From Crocodylus rhombifer (taxonomy: Eukaryota > Chordata > Crocodylia > Crocodylidae), in NCBI GenBank assembly GCA_038503035.1, contig JAVSML010024588.1, positions 233,030 through 297,029 of the forward strand: 64,000 nt of DNA, written 5' to 3'. Positions 23,711 to 35,012 of this stretch are shown here, in pieces. The position numbers and the translations under genes were made by a program. Position 1 is the stretch's first letter, and every line of letters starts with the position of its first letter. Below the pieces are notes generated by a model. The model saw only the letters and a program-made list of their open reading frames with translations. It ran no database searches and was not told where the DNA came from.

Positions 23711-23716
23711 CTTATA
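23711..23716 (-). promoter_or_regulatory. Putative TATA box of the reverse LTR
   Basis: CTTATA on the plus strand reads TATAAG on the minus strand, about 250 bases from the LTR 5' end. Confidence 0.4.
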
Positions 23717-23964
23717 TCACTCAGGTGATGCGCTCAATGGTGAGCTGGCTGTTTTCACCTATCACCTCTCAGGGTTCTGTGTCCTGGCCTTATTTGGTGT
23801 TGCAGACTAGCTGACCTCACCTATGTTGGTGACACTCTGATAACGAAAGTACGGGTATGGCAGCGTTTGTTTTATCCTTTTGTGTTGGTTGCAGGGAAGA
23901 AGGGCGGGGCTCGCCATCTTGGTGCCTTGCGCATCGATGCCACCATTATGGCGTGCATATGACA

Positions 23965-23969
23965 ATGGC
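23965..23969. repeat. LTR target-site duplication, right copy (ATGGC)
   Basis: Exact repeat of 23341-23345. Confidence 0.75.
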
Positions 23970-25370
23970 TTACAAAGCAAAAAGTGCATTCCATGGAACC
24001 GATGTTTGTACTGAATTTTTCATTAAATAAACATGATTATTAAGAAGTAACAGCAAGAAAAATCCTTTATTGTATTTCATGTTTAATAATCTGGAGATAA
24101 TGATCAATAGTAGTTTAGCACCTATTGTCAAAAATGAATACACAGCTATGCTGTGAGTGCCCTACAGATTGTAGACTGGTTACATAAAACAGAGAAAGAA
24201 ACTTTAATTCACCCATAACCTGTCTATAACTTTCAAGGGTATAATCTAGTGCCCCTTGAAGTTAATGAAAAAGCTCCAATCAATCCAATCATTATGATTC
24301 TGGCCTTTAACAAGCAAAGAGGAATATCTGCTACATGTAAACTTCCTTTTCAAATCACATAAGGATACAATATGCATATGGTTGAACTTGTGTTAAGTTA
24401 ATTTAGTTCAGAACTGCCTTTCATAATATACTTCTGGGGATAATATTGAAATTACAACACATTTTCATGTCTGATACTGAAATCTCAGAATCATCATCAA
24501 AACACAGGTATTAATATTTTAAAATACTATGTGTTCACCTTAAAATAATGTATGCATATCAAGGTTCTAAGAATTTCATCCCTAATTTCTGAAGTCTGTT
24601 TCCTCTCATTAGTATCCATATATTTTGAACCAGATGTAAATATGAAATAGGACTAAAGACTAATAAAAGAGGAGTAGCCCTTATCTAAGTTTTTACAGAT
24701 TACTTTACCTTATTGCTTTGTGTGTTTTAAGGACAGAGATAAATATGTTGAATTAGTTTAACAATAATTAAAGTAAATATTCTATATTAGCTCCTATTTA
24801 TAACATAAGACATCATCTAGTTACAAAGGAAATTCCAAATATATTTCAGTCAAGGTATTTCAAAAGAAAATATGTTTCTATATTCATTAATAGCATGAAG
24901 AACTATAGTTTTAGCTTCTGAAGTGTCATACTAAATTCTTTTTCTAATTAAAGCATTTTAAAGTGTTCAGATATGGTGTGTAAGCAAACATTTGTGAGAC
25001 ATGCTTTAGGTGGCTTACTGTAAGCTGCTTAAACCTAAACAAGGAACAGCATATATAGGCATTGGCTGCTTGCTGGGAGCAACAAGGGCTGCCTGATGTA
25101 AGTAACTTAGAGGAGGGGAGGGAATGGTGGGATCTTGGGGGTCTGACAGGTTGGGGGTGGGGATTGTGGGCCCATAGAAAGGTAATGTCAGGGTTGAAGG
25201 GTAGGAACAACACAGCTTTGGGGCTGAGGTAAGTAGCCCCAGAGCCTGGGGCTTTCCCAGCCCTGGGGCTTTTCTGTAAACATGTACAGGCATTTGTTAG
25301 GCTGGGTTATCTCATTTTATATTGGGTTAAACCATACCAATCTAAAGATAATTTACCTCTTTAGGTAAAC
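23970..25370. other. Unique AT-rich DNA
   Basis: AT-rich to about 25000, then a GC-richer patch (25070-25270) with no domain in its open frames. Confidence 0.5.
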
Positions 25371-26048
25371 TACGATATTTCCCTGAATCTAAGATGATCC
25401 TGAATTTAAAACAAACTTCCCATATTCCCCTCAATTAGATTCTATACATGGAAAATTAAACTTTGTTTTAATTTTCCATGTTTAGAAGCTAACTATTGAA
25501 GGGCCATCTTAAATTTATCCCCATTCCCCATCCTCAATTGCTGCAGCAGAGAAAGCAGTAGCAGGGGTCAGGAAATAGGGAAAGTGGTTGGAAAGCAGGT
25601 GGTAGGGGAAACAGTGGAGGAAAGCTTGACCCCTGACCCTTCCTCTAAACACACTTTGCCACTTTTCTCCCTTACCTCTTGCCCGCACTGCTGCCTATTC
25701 CCCTTGTGCCTGTCCCCCGACTGCCTCTGCTTCTGTTCTTACCTTGCACACACACACAGCCCTGCAGCCTTGGACCCCTCTCTCTCTTCCTCTTGTCTCC
25801 ACTTCTGCAACACCTGATCCCCCACCTGACACACCCTGCTTACCCTTTTGCCAGTGCTGCAAGCTCTGTCTTCACTCCAGCCTGAGGCACAGAGCACATG
25901 CTTGCTCTAGCCCTGCCCTATTCCAGAAACAGCAGCAGCTCTGGAGCCTGGAACTAGAGAAGCTGGCTGTCCCCCCACTTACTTATACTCACTTCCAAGA
26001 TGAGTGGCTTTTTTAAATGGGGGAAAAATCATCTTGGAATTAAATACG
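25371..26048. mobile_element. Possible mariner-like non-autonomous element
   Basis: The left edge TACGATATTTCCCTGAATCT then AAGATGATCC is answered, in reverse complement, by the right edge (AAATCATCTTGGAATTAAAT then ACG, 26027-26048). This gives imperfect terminal inverted repeats about 680 bp apart. The right junction has no clear TA. The interior is C/T-rich, with frames that look artefactual, and includes a perfect 15-bp hairpin (25446-25481). Superfamily assignment is tentative. Confidence 0.4.
25446..25481. repeat. Perfect short hairpin
   Basis: ACATGGAAAATTAAA (25446-25460), six-base loop, TTTAATTTTCCATGT (25467-25481). All 15 positions pair. Confidence 0.8.
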
Positions 26049-27517
26049 TTTTTTAGGGTCATTTAAACCCTGTAAACATCTGGCTTCTTTAATGCTTTTC
26101 ATTTCGCCATTTACATGCTCCCTCCCTCCCCCAATTGGTGGAAGCTTCAAATATGCCAGAATTTTTGCTTCCCCAGCAATTAGTGGAAAATGGCCCAGCC
26201 AGCAGTGCAGTGGCAAAATGGAAAACATTAAAGGAGCTACTGTGGGGGAGGGAGGAGGGAGGGGAAAAGGAGGAGAACACTTCTGATGTGATTTATAGAG
26301 ATCCCTATCCATAAGGTTTACAAGGTCATTAATAAATTGAAGTTATCCTCTGCCTGCAAGGAAAGCAAAAGGAATTTGGAAATTTGTTTTCATTTTGACA
26401 AAAAAATAGGACTGTAAGATTAGAAATATAAAGCTCCAGGATAATGCATCTTTAATTCTACTGGGATTCTTGGGTGCTAGCATAATACAAATAATCACTA
26501 TTAGTAGTCATTTTAATTCAAGGGCAAGGCAGACAAAATTAGCCTGTTTGTATATAGAAAGATATGATAGATCCAGGTGACATCCATGTGGTAATAACAA
26601 AACCATTATTTTATTATCTAATTTACTTCGGTCCATCCAACCTAATTTACTTTCACACTACCTTTTAATCCATTTCCATTAGAATTATTACTAAACTTCT
26701 GAAACTATAAACAGATTCAAATAGAATTTTAAAAATAAAAGCAAAACCTGAAACAAAACTGTTTACTTCTTTCCCCAAAATATGGAATTTCCTCCTCCCT
26801 CCTCCAGGCCATAAAAGCAAAGCAAACAAACAAACAAATAATGATATAGCTGGGTTTGGCACTATCCTCTACCCAAATGTTCATAGAAAAAAATTATAGT
26901 GGATAGAAGATCTCATTTCATTGGTTAGTTAATGTAACTTACTTCCTTATGTGAATTTATTGAAACTGGGGGTTGTGATGATGAATTAGTCAATATATAT
27001 AAAGTTTGGAGATTGTGGTGAAGATGTGGCCTAAGACAGAGAATTCATTACTTGATTAGTACATCAGGAGACTCTATAAGCACCAGGACTAAGATGTAGG
27101 ACTCGCTATTACAATGCTTTGTCCAGTTGTATCAACCAGAGGCACATAACCAACAGGTAAGTTGAAATACATTTTCACACATAAATAGAGAAAAATTCTA
27201 GCAAAACAGCAGCAGAACAACCACAGAAGTTAATGAAAAAAGGGGGACCATAATCCTATACCTGCCTTTCCTTGCACTCAGTTTTCCATCCTTATTCTAG
27301 TCATAAAACTTGCAATGCAATCTTCACTTCTCCCATCTCAGAAATACTCAGCTGCAGTTCAGTGCAGTATACAGAGCCAATTTCCATCAAAGGTCAACTC
27401 TGTGAAGCATTTTCAAGAGTCCTATACTTTGAAGCCCTCTGCCCAACACCAGCAATTATTACAGAGTCTTAACATCCTCACCCAGCAGCAACCATTCAAT
27501 AAACACATACAAACAAT
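26049..27517. other. Unique AT-rich DNA
   Basis: No coding recognised. Contains a short CAAA run (26822-26838). The frame at 27315-27659 runs into the hAT element and has no domain. Confidence 0.5.
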
Positions 27518-27525
27518 GCGAGCAC

Positions 27526-28841
27526 AAGGCGTGCAAATAGGGAAGTATTCAATTTGGATTCGGATTTGGCTGATTCAGAGGGCAGTGATTCGATTTGGAG
27601 ATTCGGATCACTGTTCTGAATTGATTCAGCTGAATTGGCTTTGGAAGATTTGGCTCTGATTCAGAGAGATTTGGTGATTTGGATCAGTCAGAGAGAAGCA
27701 GGCACAGCCAAGAAACTGCAGGTTCTCCTGTGGCTCCTCTGGCTGTGCCTGCCTCTCTGTGGGTGGGGGGAGCTGTGAGAGAAGCCCTCAGGGCTGCCCT
27801 GCCCAGCCCCAGCCCCTGCCCAGCCTAGTCCTGGCACTTAAAAAAAAAAGCCCCCACACTCACCAGTTGCAGCCGTGGTAACTGGGGCCTCTGATCACTT
27901 TTGACAGGGGGAAGTGCAAATTGCCCCCCTGCTTGGCACCCCCAAGGCAGCTGTCACATCGCACAGGTGCAGCATGGCTCAGCAGGGCATTGCATGCTAT
28001 CTGGGAGCTGGGGCCACTGCGGCCACTGGGACTGAGTGCTGCCAGACTCTGGATGACAGGTGGAGCTGCTCCAGCTCCCAGACAGTGCGCAGCACCCTGC
28101 AGAGCCATGCTGCACCTATGCCATGGGGCAGCTGCCACACAGGTGCCAAATGGGGACAGGTGATGCGGCAGGAGTGTGATGCAAGTGTGGCTTGCTCCAT
28201 GTAGCAATAGGGCATAGTCCCTGCTCCCGACACTGCTTGTGCCTGCATCAGCACTGGGAGTGGGGGCTCTGCCTTGCTGCCACTTGCTGGCTGGCATGAA
28301 GGATGGAGGGATTGGGGCTGGGGATGTAGGAAGGTGTGGCAGCGCTGGGAGTGGGGGCTATGCCCTGCTGCTGCTTGTCCCCGTCTGCCCAAAGCAAGCT
28401 GTGCCCGCATCCTCCCCCCACCCCTGGCTGGACAAACAGCAGCAGGGAAAAGCCCCCACTCTGAGCTCTACCACTCCCACATCCGGCATCCCCCTTCCCC
28501 CTCCCTGACTAACAGCCCCCCAACCCTGGCTGGGAAGCTTGTCCTAGCCTCTGCCCCAGCCCCAAGCTCTCCCTCCCTCGTGCCCTTCCCTTCCCCCCTC
28601 CCCCAACCCCAACAGACTTACCAGCTGGAGGCAGCTGTGTCAGCTGCCTTTTTAGTCTATGGCCAAATCTCTGAAGTGGCCGAATCTTTTCTGAAGATTT
28701 TCTGAATCAATTTGGATGCTTTGAATCTATTTTGAGCTTTAAAGTGGTCTCCCGAGTCGACTTGGATTCAGAGATTCGGTTCCTGAATTGGGCCAAATCT
28801 CCTCCAAATTGAATCAGCTAACAAAGCTTCGCACAGCCCTA
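27526..28841 (-). mobile_element. Non-autonomous hAT element, copy C (long form)
   Basis: A 1,316-bp copy in the opposite orientation to copy A. The left end (AAGGCGTGCAAATAGGG...ATTCGGATTTGGCTGATTCA) matches the reverse complement of the right end of copy A. The right end is ACAAAGCTTCGCACAGCCCT then A. Flanks GCGAGCAC (27518-27525) and CCCAGCAC (28842-28849) agree at 6 of 8 positions. Long GATTC/GAATC clusters occupy 27555-27700 and 28670-28820. The GC-rich middle (27700-28640) gives several open frames with proline/alanine/cysteine-rich peptides but no hAT transposase motif, so I treat them as artefacts. Confidence 0.8.
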
Positions 28842-28849
28842 CCCAGCAC

Positions 28850-30819
28850 CCCTCTCACTACTGCCATTGAACATCTCCCAGCTAGCTTCAGAGATTCTTG
28901 CTCACAATCACCAATTGCTTCCACTTCTTGAATCAGAGAGATTCTTAGTGTGCTATCAGTTCCACTTGTATAGAAAAAAGTTTAGAAATGTACTATTTCC
29001 CTTCCTTACAGGAAATTGAGTTGAGCTATGAGATTTATAATTCTGCAAATCCATAGGTGATTTTTGTCATAGGATTCACGGGCCTGCTTTGAAAAAAAAA
29101 CACAATTTGATGATCAGATCCCAAGATTTGATTTCAGAACTGGCAGTTAGAGGGGAGGGGAGGGAGAAAGGAAATGAAAAGAAAACATTTTCTTGTAAAA
29201 TGAGCAATTTTGACCTGGAGTCATTTAGAGTCAATAAATATAGTACCCTACTGTGCCATTTTTATGGAGTCACATCTTCAGGGTAGAACCACACTTTAAG
29301 AACCACTTCTGAATGATATAGCTGATCATCACATCATGCTAGATTGAGCCAGAATTTAAGTGTCATGCTGGCAGCACACTGATTGCATTGGTTCTGCTCT
29401 TATCTAGCTAACAGATGTCATTTTATGTCAGCAGGAGACTTTTGCTCATCTTCTGCCCTATTTACTGGTTGCAATTTACATGTTGCCACTGGGCAAGACA
29501 TTCACAAACATTTGATGAGCTTTCATTGTTAGGCTGCTGATTTCACTCAGATTTCTCTATCATTTGAGTCTAATATTGATTCAGCTGGAGTGGAGGATGA
29601 TGTGTATAAGCACTGGGATACAACAAGATTTATTTAAATAAATGCATTTAAAATAGAAGACTATTATGGAGTTCTCAATGGTTTTTAGCTCCTATTAAAT
29701 TGCATCTTATTGACAATGAAATTAATACCATTGTAGGTGTTAGAAATCTAAAAGTCAGCATGTATTGAGAAGCCAGCATTATTAAGATTTCCTTTATACC
29801 TGTACAAGAAATTTCTAAGATTATATCTCTATTCTCAGAATGCAGATGGTTTCAATTCATGTTTCTATCACCTTGAGCACTGGCTAGTGTATTGTTGTTT
29901 GCTGTGATGCTTGACATCTTTTTGGCTCAGTATCAGTCCATTCAAAGTACAGATGCTCCATTATTGACAAAAAACAAAAGCAAAACTAAACAAGAGCCCC
30001 CAATATGCTACAATATCTATTCTGTGGTTGCCAGTTCATCACAGGATTGATTTTAGCCACAAGCAATTCTCCTCAGTGGGGTTCTGCTGATCTGTCTGCA
30101 TGAGGTGCTAGTTATTATGTCATTTAGCTATAAGTTATCCACAAGCTCTGGGATTCTCTCTGCAGGCATCCTGAGGCTGCACCACCAGAATACATCAATG
30201 TAAGCAGTTTAAAAATAAAGTTATTAGTTTATAACTAATAATAAACCTGATGACTACAGTCATTTTATTTACTACAGGATGTGTACTGGATTTGAATTTT
30301 AAATTGGTTATTGGGATCACAGGTCAGGCCGATCCTTTTTTTTTTTTCCTATGGCAACTGTAACTGTTTAGTATTAGTCACTGAATAGTTGAGTGGTATT
30401 ACTTAGTTATATTAGGACAGTTGTTTGTTTAGTTGTTTTAGGATAAATGGGAAAAAGTCTCCTCTCCAAGTGTCTCTCCTTTTACTCTTGACCCAAAACA
30501 AACTTGCTTTCAAGGATCTTCTAACCTTTCTAACTAAAGCTTGCAACCAGCCAACTGGACAGTCTGGTCAACTGTACTTTTCTCCCCTGCCTGTATCTTC
30601 TGACCTGCCTCCTGGGCCTGGGAAAAGGATAGCAGTTGTACACACAGCCTTGCCTCCTGCATGCCAGCAAGCTCTCCCCCTCCTTGAAATTCAGACCTTC
30701 TGCTCTCCCTGATGCAGCGAGACGTCACTCCACTCCCAGTGTGGGACTAAAACTAAAAGCAGTAATAATATTGTCATAATTGATTTGATCATGCAACACC
30801 CATATCAGATAGCCAAGCA
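28850..30819. other. Unique DNA
   Basis: AT-rich non-coding sequence. T-run at 30336-30348. The frame at 30425-30712 has no domain. Confidence 0.5.
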
Positions 30820-30900
30820 CTATCCCTAGTTTACAGATGACAAACCCAGGCCCAGATAACTTAAAGCCAATTTTTATATGTGGTCTCTGATTAAAGTTCA
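30820..30900 (-). mobile_element. MIR-like SINE fragment
   Basis: TATCCCTAGTTTACAGATGA then CAAACCCAGGCCCAGATAAC (30831-30860) follows the reverse complement of the conserved MIR 3' region. Short and diverged. Confidence 0.45.
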
Positions 30901-32317
30901 GCTTGGGAGAAATGTCAAGCTAACTAGGAAGAGAAAAGAGATATTAATTTGAGAATGCAAAGGCATTGCTACACAAGAAAAAAGGAAGCAGGACTGAGGT
31001 AAGACTGGTGTGATGAAAGTAGGACACAACATTGTTGGCAAAGATCAATATTTTTAAGTAACTTGCATGGGCTAGTAACATGACTTGGCCATACTTACTA
31101 ACTACTGTACTTCTGCCCATGACAGGAGTCAGTACTGACAAACTCCAGGGGCTACAGTGATAGAGAAGAAATAAGGGAAAACATAATACTTACTGTAAAA
31201 GAAATAATGTGGATAAAGAAAGAATTGGGCACATTATTTTTCTATTCTTTCATTTTTCTGTTTCCAGCTCAGCTTCAATCCACCCAACTCCTCTACACTA
31301 CCACTCGAAAGATGTAAAGTTTCACATGCTTTGAAAATGCATTCATCTTTATTCATCTGTTCTGTTTCTCTTTCAGTTGCTGGACTGTCAGCTATGGCAG
31401 TGCACAAATGCTCTTTACAAATGCTGTTTGAGGAGGATTATCCAAGTGTTATTAGTAAATTTTCTCTTTGAAGTTGGATCCCTGCCTGTGTGTAAGCAAC
31501 TAAGTTGCAGAACTATACATTCTCCTGCTATTATGCAGAGAAAGATGTTTTCTCTTAAGGACATCTTCATAGTTATGCAGTTGAAGTTAATCCAGAATCC
31601 CATGCATACTACTGCATTATACAGCCACACAGAACTCCCAGTGCACAATGTAGCTTTTCTCTCTGTAGTGTTTCTTGCAGAGTGAATATGAGCTTTGCAA
31701 TGCATGATCTACATTGCCTTCCATTTTTTTCTGACTGCAGTTCTGGGTGTTGGTTTTGATCTGTGAAAGTCCTTAAAGTTAGATCCTGCAAACCTTTGGG
31801 GGATTTTGTACATTCACTTTCCCGATTTTATTAAGCACACTGTTAAAAAAAATCTCTTAAATAAATAATGTCTACTCTACATGAGTTTAGTTTGAAAGAC
31901 ACTACTGGTCTGGCTGCATGAACTTTTAGTAGCCCAGTATTCCAGAGCATCTTTCTAACAACAATATAGTATGTGCGTGCAATCATAGAAAACAAATTGC
32001 TAGGAACTGTAACGAATTTTATTGCTTTCAATAGGTTTTTTATTGCAAACGGGGAAGATTTTTTTTCTTACAGTTCAATATGATGAAAATTACTATATTT
32101 TTTAAAGTATGATCATTTTGTTCATGTGGTTTTCAGATAACCCAAATTTCTTATGTAACGCCGTCCAGCTGTGGAGAGGAAAAATCTATATGGTTTTTTC
32201 ATGCTTTTAAGGAATGCTTTAAACATAAATTTTCAAAATATGAATGTAAAAACTGAATTGCCCACAGTCTGTGCAATGACTGTGCAATGTCCCATACAGA
32301 CAAATTTAATCCTAAAT
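30901..32317. other. Unique DNA
   Basis: No feature recognised. Overlapping open frames on both strands at 31377-31791 have no known domain or sign of selection that I can judge by eye. Confidence 0.45.
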
Positions 32318-32592
32318 GGCTGCATCCACATGAGACACTGATTGCACAGCTGTTACTACACAGTCATTTAGTACTTTAGAAATGTAGTACTAAATGCCTG
32401 TGCAGTAACTGGCATTACTACTGTGCAGTAGCGCAGCCATGTCCCTGCATGGCTTCCTGGTGATGCTGACTGTGCAGTAGCTTGGTATTACTGTGCAGTA
32501 GTGTCATGTCATGGTTTGTGCCCCGTGATGCTACTGTACAGTAGTAACAAACTGCTGCACAGAAAGGGTGTCATGTAGATACAGCCAGTAAA
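32318..32592. mobile_element. Inverted-repeat element (MITE-like) with internal hairpin
   Basis: Terminal arms TGGCTGCATCCACATGAGAC (32318-32337) and GTGTCATGTAGATACAGCCA (32569-32588) are imperfect inverted repeats. An internal stem has CATTTAGTACT (32365-32375) pairing exactly with AGTACTAAATG (32386-32396), extended outward with few mismatches to about 27 bp. The unit AGTACTAAATGCCTGTGCAG recurs at about 43767, so the same family is in the 38684-43826 nest. No clear target duplication. Confidence 0.6.
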
Positions 32593-34299
32593 ACAGAACT
32601 GATTTGTGTTGTGGAAGATCCAGACTTTTAAAGTATCAAATATTCAAGATTATTTTAATTAAGTGCTACAGATGCTATGGGACCCAGTGATATTCACAGA
32701 TAATTGTATCAAATTTACAAATGTTATGTGCATCTTGGTGGTCCTGGTTTACTGGGCAGGTCTTCTGTGGAATATGGAGTTACTGGCAAATGGGAATTAA
32801 TACAGATTGCTAATCTTGATTATGTTGACATCCTGCCCTAAGGAAAATGGAATTGATTGGTTTTATCTTGTTCAGGACATTGGTAAAACAATTGCCCCAT
32901 CATGGATCATGCCACTTTTGAGGGGAAGCTCTGTCCTTGGGATTCACCAAGAAGCAGTCACCTTTGTTGTCTGTCACCTGAAGGACCCCTGAAGCCAATC
33001 CTGTCATGCCTTCACAAAGAGAAAGCTTCTGGCTTTGATATCCTGGCTCTTCTCTGTCCCTGGCTACTCTGGTGATCTCTAGTACTGCCATCATCAAGAG
33101 TTATAGAGGTGTTTTGATCGTCTTACAGAGGGGAGGAGGGTGGGGGTTAAGTGCTGACATCCCATAAGCACAGCAAACTTCTCAGCTCCAAGCAAAGTCT
33201 TCATTGTGCCTACAGCTTCCTCTGTCCTTCCTCAGACTCCACTCTGGCCTCCTTGGAATGATACTCTCCACACTGTCCTCCATCAAAATCCTCCTCTGCT
33301 CTTTTCTGTACTCTGTCTAAGGACTCCTCTTTCTCTTCAACTCACTATCCTCCACGAGACTAGCATTTTTTCTCCTCAGCTCTCCAAGAGCCTCACTCTT
33401 TCTTCTATACAGAAAGCCATACTTGCAAAAACGTTACCAAATGCTCACCCAATAAAATTAAACATAATGCCATGGAGAACCAATCAGGAAGAAGTCCCTG
33501 GGCCCTGCTGCCAGGCCCCCAATGCCTTACTCATTTTGCTACTTGACTAAGTAGTATCTAAGTCATCTGTCCCCTATGGAAGCTTATGCCTTTCTGAAAA
33601 AGCCTCTAAGGTATTACCCTGCCCTACCTTCTGTCTGACTTCAGACAAACACAGCTAACTACCTCTTTCCAGTATTGTTCCTGAGAGAGAGCAGAGCTGC
33701 AGCTCTAAATTAAATGAAGACCTGCTGAGACTCTCACAATAAATGGAAAAAGGACCACAACTTGAAAAATGAGTCTGAGAGAAAGAGAATTATGTTGGTA
33801 AAAGACCTAAGATCTAAGTGAAGATCCTTTGAGAGGCCATTTAAGTAGGCAAAGGTGCTTTGGGGATATATGGCTTCAAGATGTATATATAATAAAAACC
33901 ATTTTCACATGGATCTGATCCTACTGTATAGTAAGGAACAGTCAGAAGCTTCCCACAAAACAGTCTAATTTCTTTTCAGAACTTGATGGAGGCCTGGGAT
34001 GTGCATAACTGGGGGAGATAGCATCACAAGCAGAGAGTAGAGCACTTCATATTATATATGAACAGGACTAGGAAGTATACGCATATTCCCTCTCCAGATT
34101 TGCTTGCTCTATTGCATGTATCTAAGTATCCTTTCCATTGTGGAGAACAACTTACATTGTAGAGAAGTTACCTTCAGTAGATCCAAGAATATCCATATAT
34201 GTTATGGGCAGGCTCCATAGCTAAAGCTGGTTGGCAAAAAAGTACATGCAGAAAATTTGGATTTTTTTTAAGTGAAATGTAAATGCTAATATAGGGTCA
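32593..34299. other. Unique DNA
   Basis: No family recognised. A C/T-rich stretch at 33180-33430 gives an artefactual open frame. Confidence 0.45.
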
Positions 34300-34945
34300 T
34301 ATCGGTATCACAGGATTATCGCCATCAGCAGTTCCTCAATTTCAGGATGATCTCACAGCTCATTGATGGGTCTTGAGGTGACTTAAGTGTTCACATGCAG
34401 AAGTTGCAGTTCTTTCTATAAGGGAAAATAGGCTGTAGGCTGGTATTTCTCTTGTAGCATTTCCTCTGGCTACTGTGAGATCTCAGGCTACTACTAAGAT
34501 GGGAGTAGAGTACTTGTTTGGGGAGTTAAGAGTTGGGTATCTGTACACAATGTCTAGTCCAGTGAAGTTGGTGCTTGAGGATCACCAACTCAATGCTGGT
34601 AACATTGGCTTCACCAAGGATGCTGGCATTTATTGGGGAGTCTTCCTACTTGATGTGGAGGATTTTTCAGAGATATTGCTGGTGATACCTGTTCAGGCTC
34701 TAGAGATGGTGGCAGAAGGCCATGCATATTTCATATTTGTAGAGTAGGGTGGAGATGATGACTACCTCCCCAGTCTTTCCCTTGATGGTAATTTGGGGAG
34801 GGCAGTTACATTCATTGCCCAGGACAGGATGATAGAGCACTTTAGTCTTCTCAGTGTTGAGGGAGAGGCCTGAAGTTCACAGGCTTCTCCAAAAAGATCC
34901 AGCACAATCTGGAAGTTTTCCTCAGCATGTACAAAGATGGCACAC
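34300..34945 (-). mobile_element. RTE/endonuclease-RT type LINE fragment
   Basis: The minus strand, across frame changes and an internal deletion, encodes the C-terminal half of a non-LTR reverse transcriptase unlike CR1. From right to left: FQIVLDLFGEAC (~34890-34930), LNTEKTKVLYHPVLG (~34810-34860), ITIKGKTGEVVI (~34755-34795), TLLYKYEICMA (~34710-34740), KILHIK (~34650-34670), ILKHQLHWTRH (~34560-34595), LPKQVLYS (~34510-34530). A last C-x-S-HLKTH-like end lies near 34370-34440. These match, in order, the conserved thumb and C-terminal signature of RTE-like endonuclease-RT proteins (TLLYG-E-W, RKIL-I-W-D, LRW-GH, LPK-LLYGEL). The YADD core and everything before it are missing. A relative lies at 63340. 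Confidence 0.7.
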
Positions 34946-34947
34946 TA

Positions 34948-35012
34948 AATCACAGGATTGCAGGAAAGTAGAGTATCTAGTCCATCTCCCTGCTCATGAC
35001 AGGATCTTCCCC
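34948..35012 (-). mobile_element. Short CR1-type 3' end remnant
   Basis: GGAAAGTAGAGTATCTAGTC then CATCTCCCTGCTCATGACAGG resembles the minus-strand CR1 3' end (ATCTAGTCC..CCCTGCTC) found at several other places in the window. Only about 60 bp. Confidence 0.45.

Larger units (their letters stand above)
23346..23964 (-). mobile_element. Solo LTR of an endogenous retrovirus, minus strand
   Basis: A 619-bp CpG-rich unit. Read on the minus strand it begins TGTCATATGCACGCC and ends CAGCGTGATA, giving near-perfect inverted tips (TGTCA / TGATA). It is flanked by exact ATGGC duplications. On the minus strand a TATAAG box (23711-23716) precedes an AATAAA (23509-23514) by about 200 bases, fitting U3, R and U5. 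Many CpGs remain and the duplication is perfect, so it is young relative to nearby repeats. No internal retroviral genes adjoin it. The 65-residue open frame in the middle (23510-23707) has no known domain. The 3' tip reads TA rather than CA; with a 6-bp duplication the tip would be TGAT. Confidence 0.83.

Noticed and set aside
27860..28705. Several overlapping 80-145 codon open frames on both strands
   Set aside because: They lie in the GC-rich middle of hAT copy C, are Cys/Pro/Ala-rich in every frame, and show no transposase or other motif.
31377..31791. Possible exon preceded by a polypyrimidine-AG
   Set aside because: TTTCTCTTTCAG at about 31366 looks like an acceptor, but the following 102-codon frame has no recognisable domain, an antisense frame is equally open, and no partner exon is visible.
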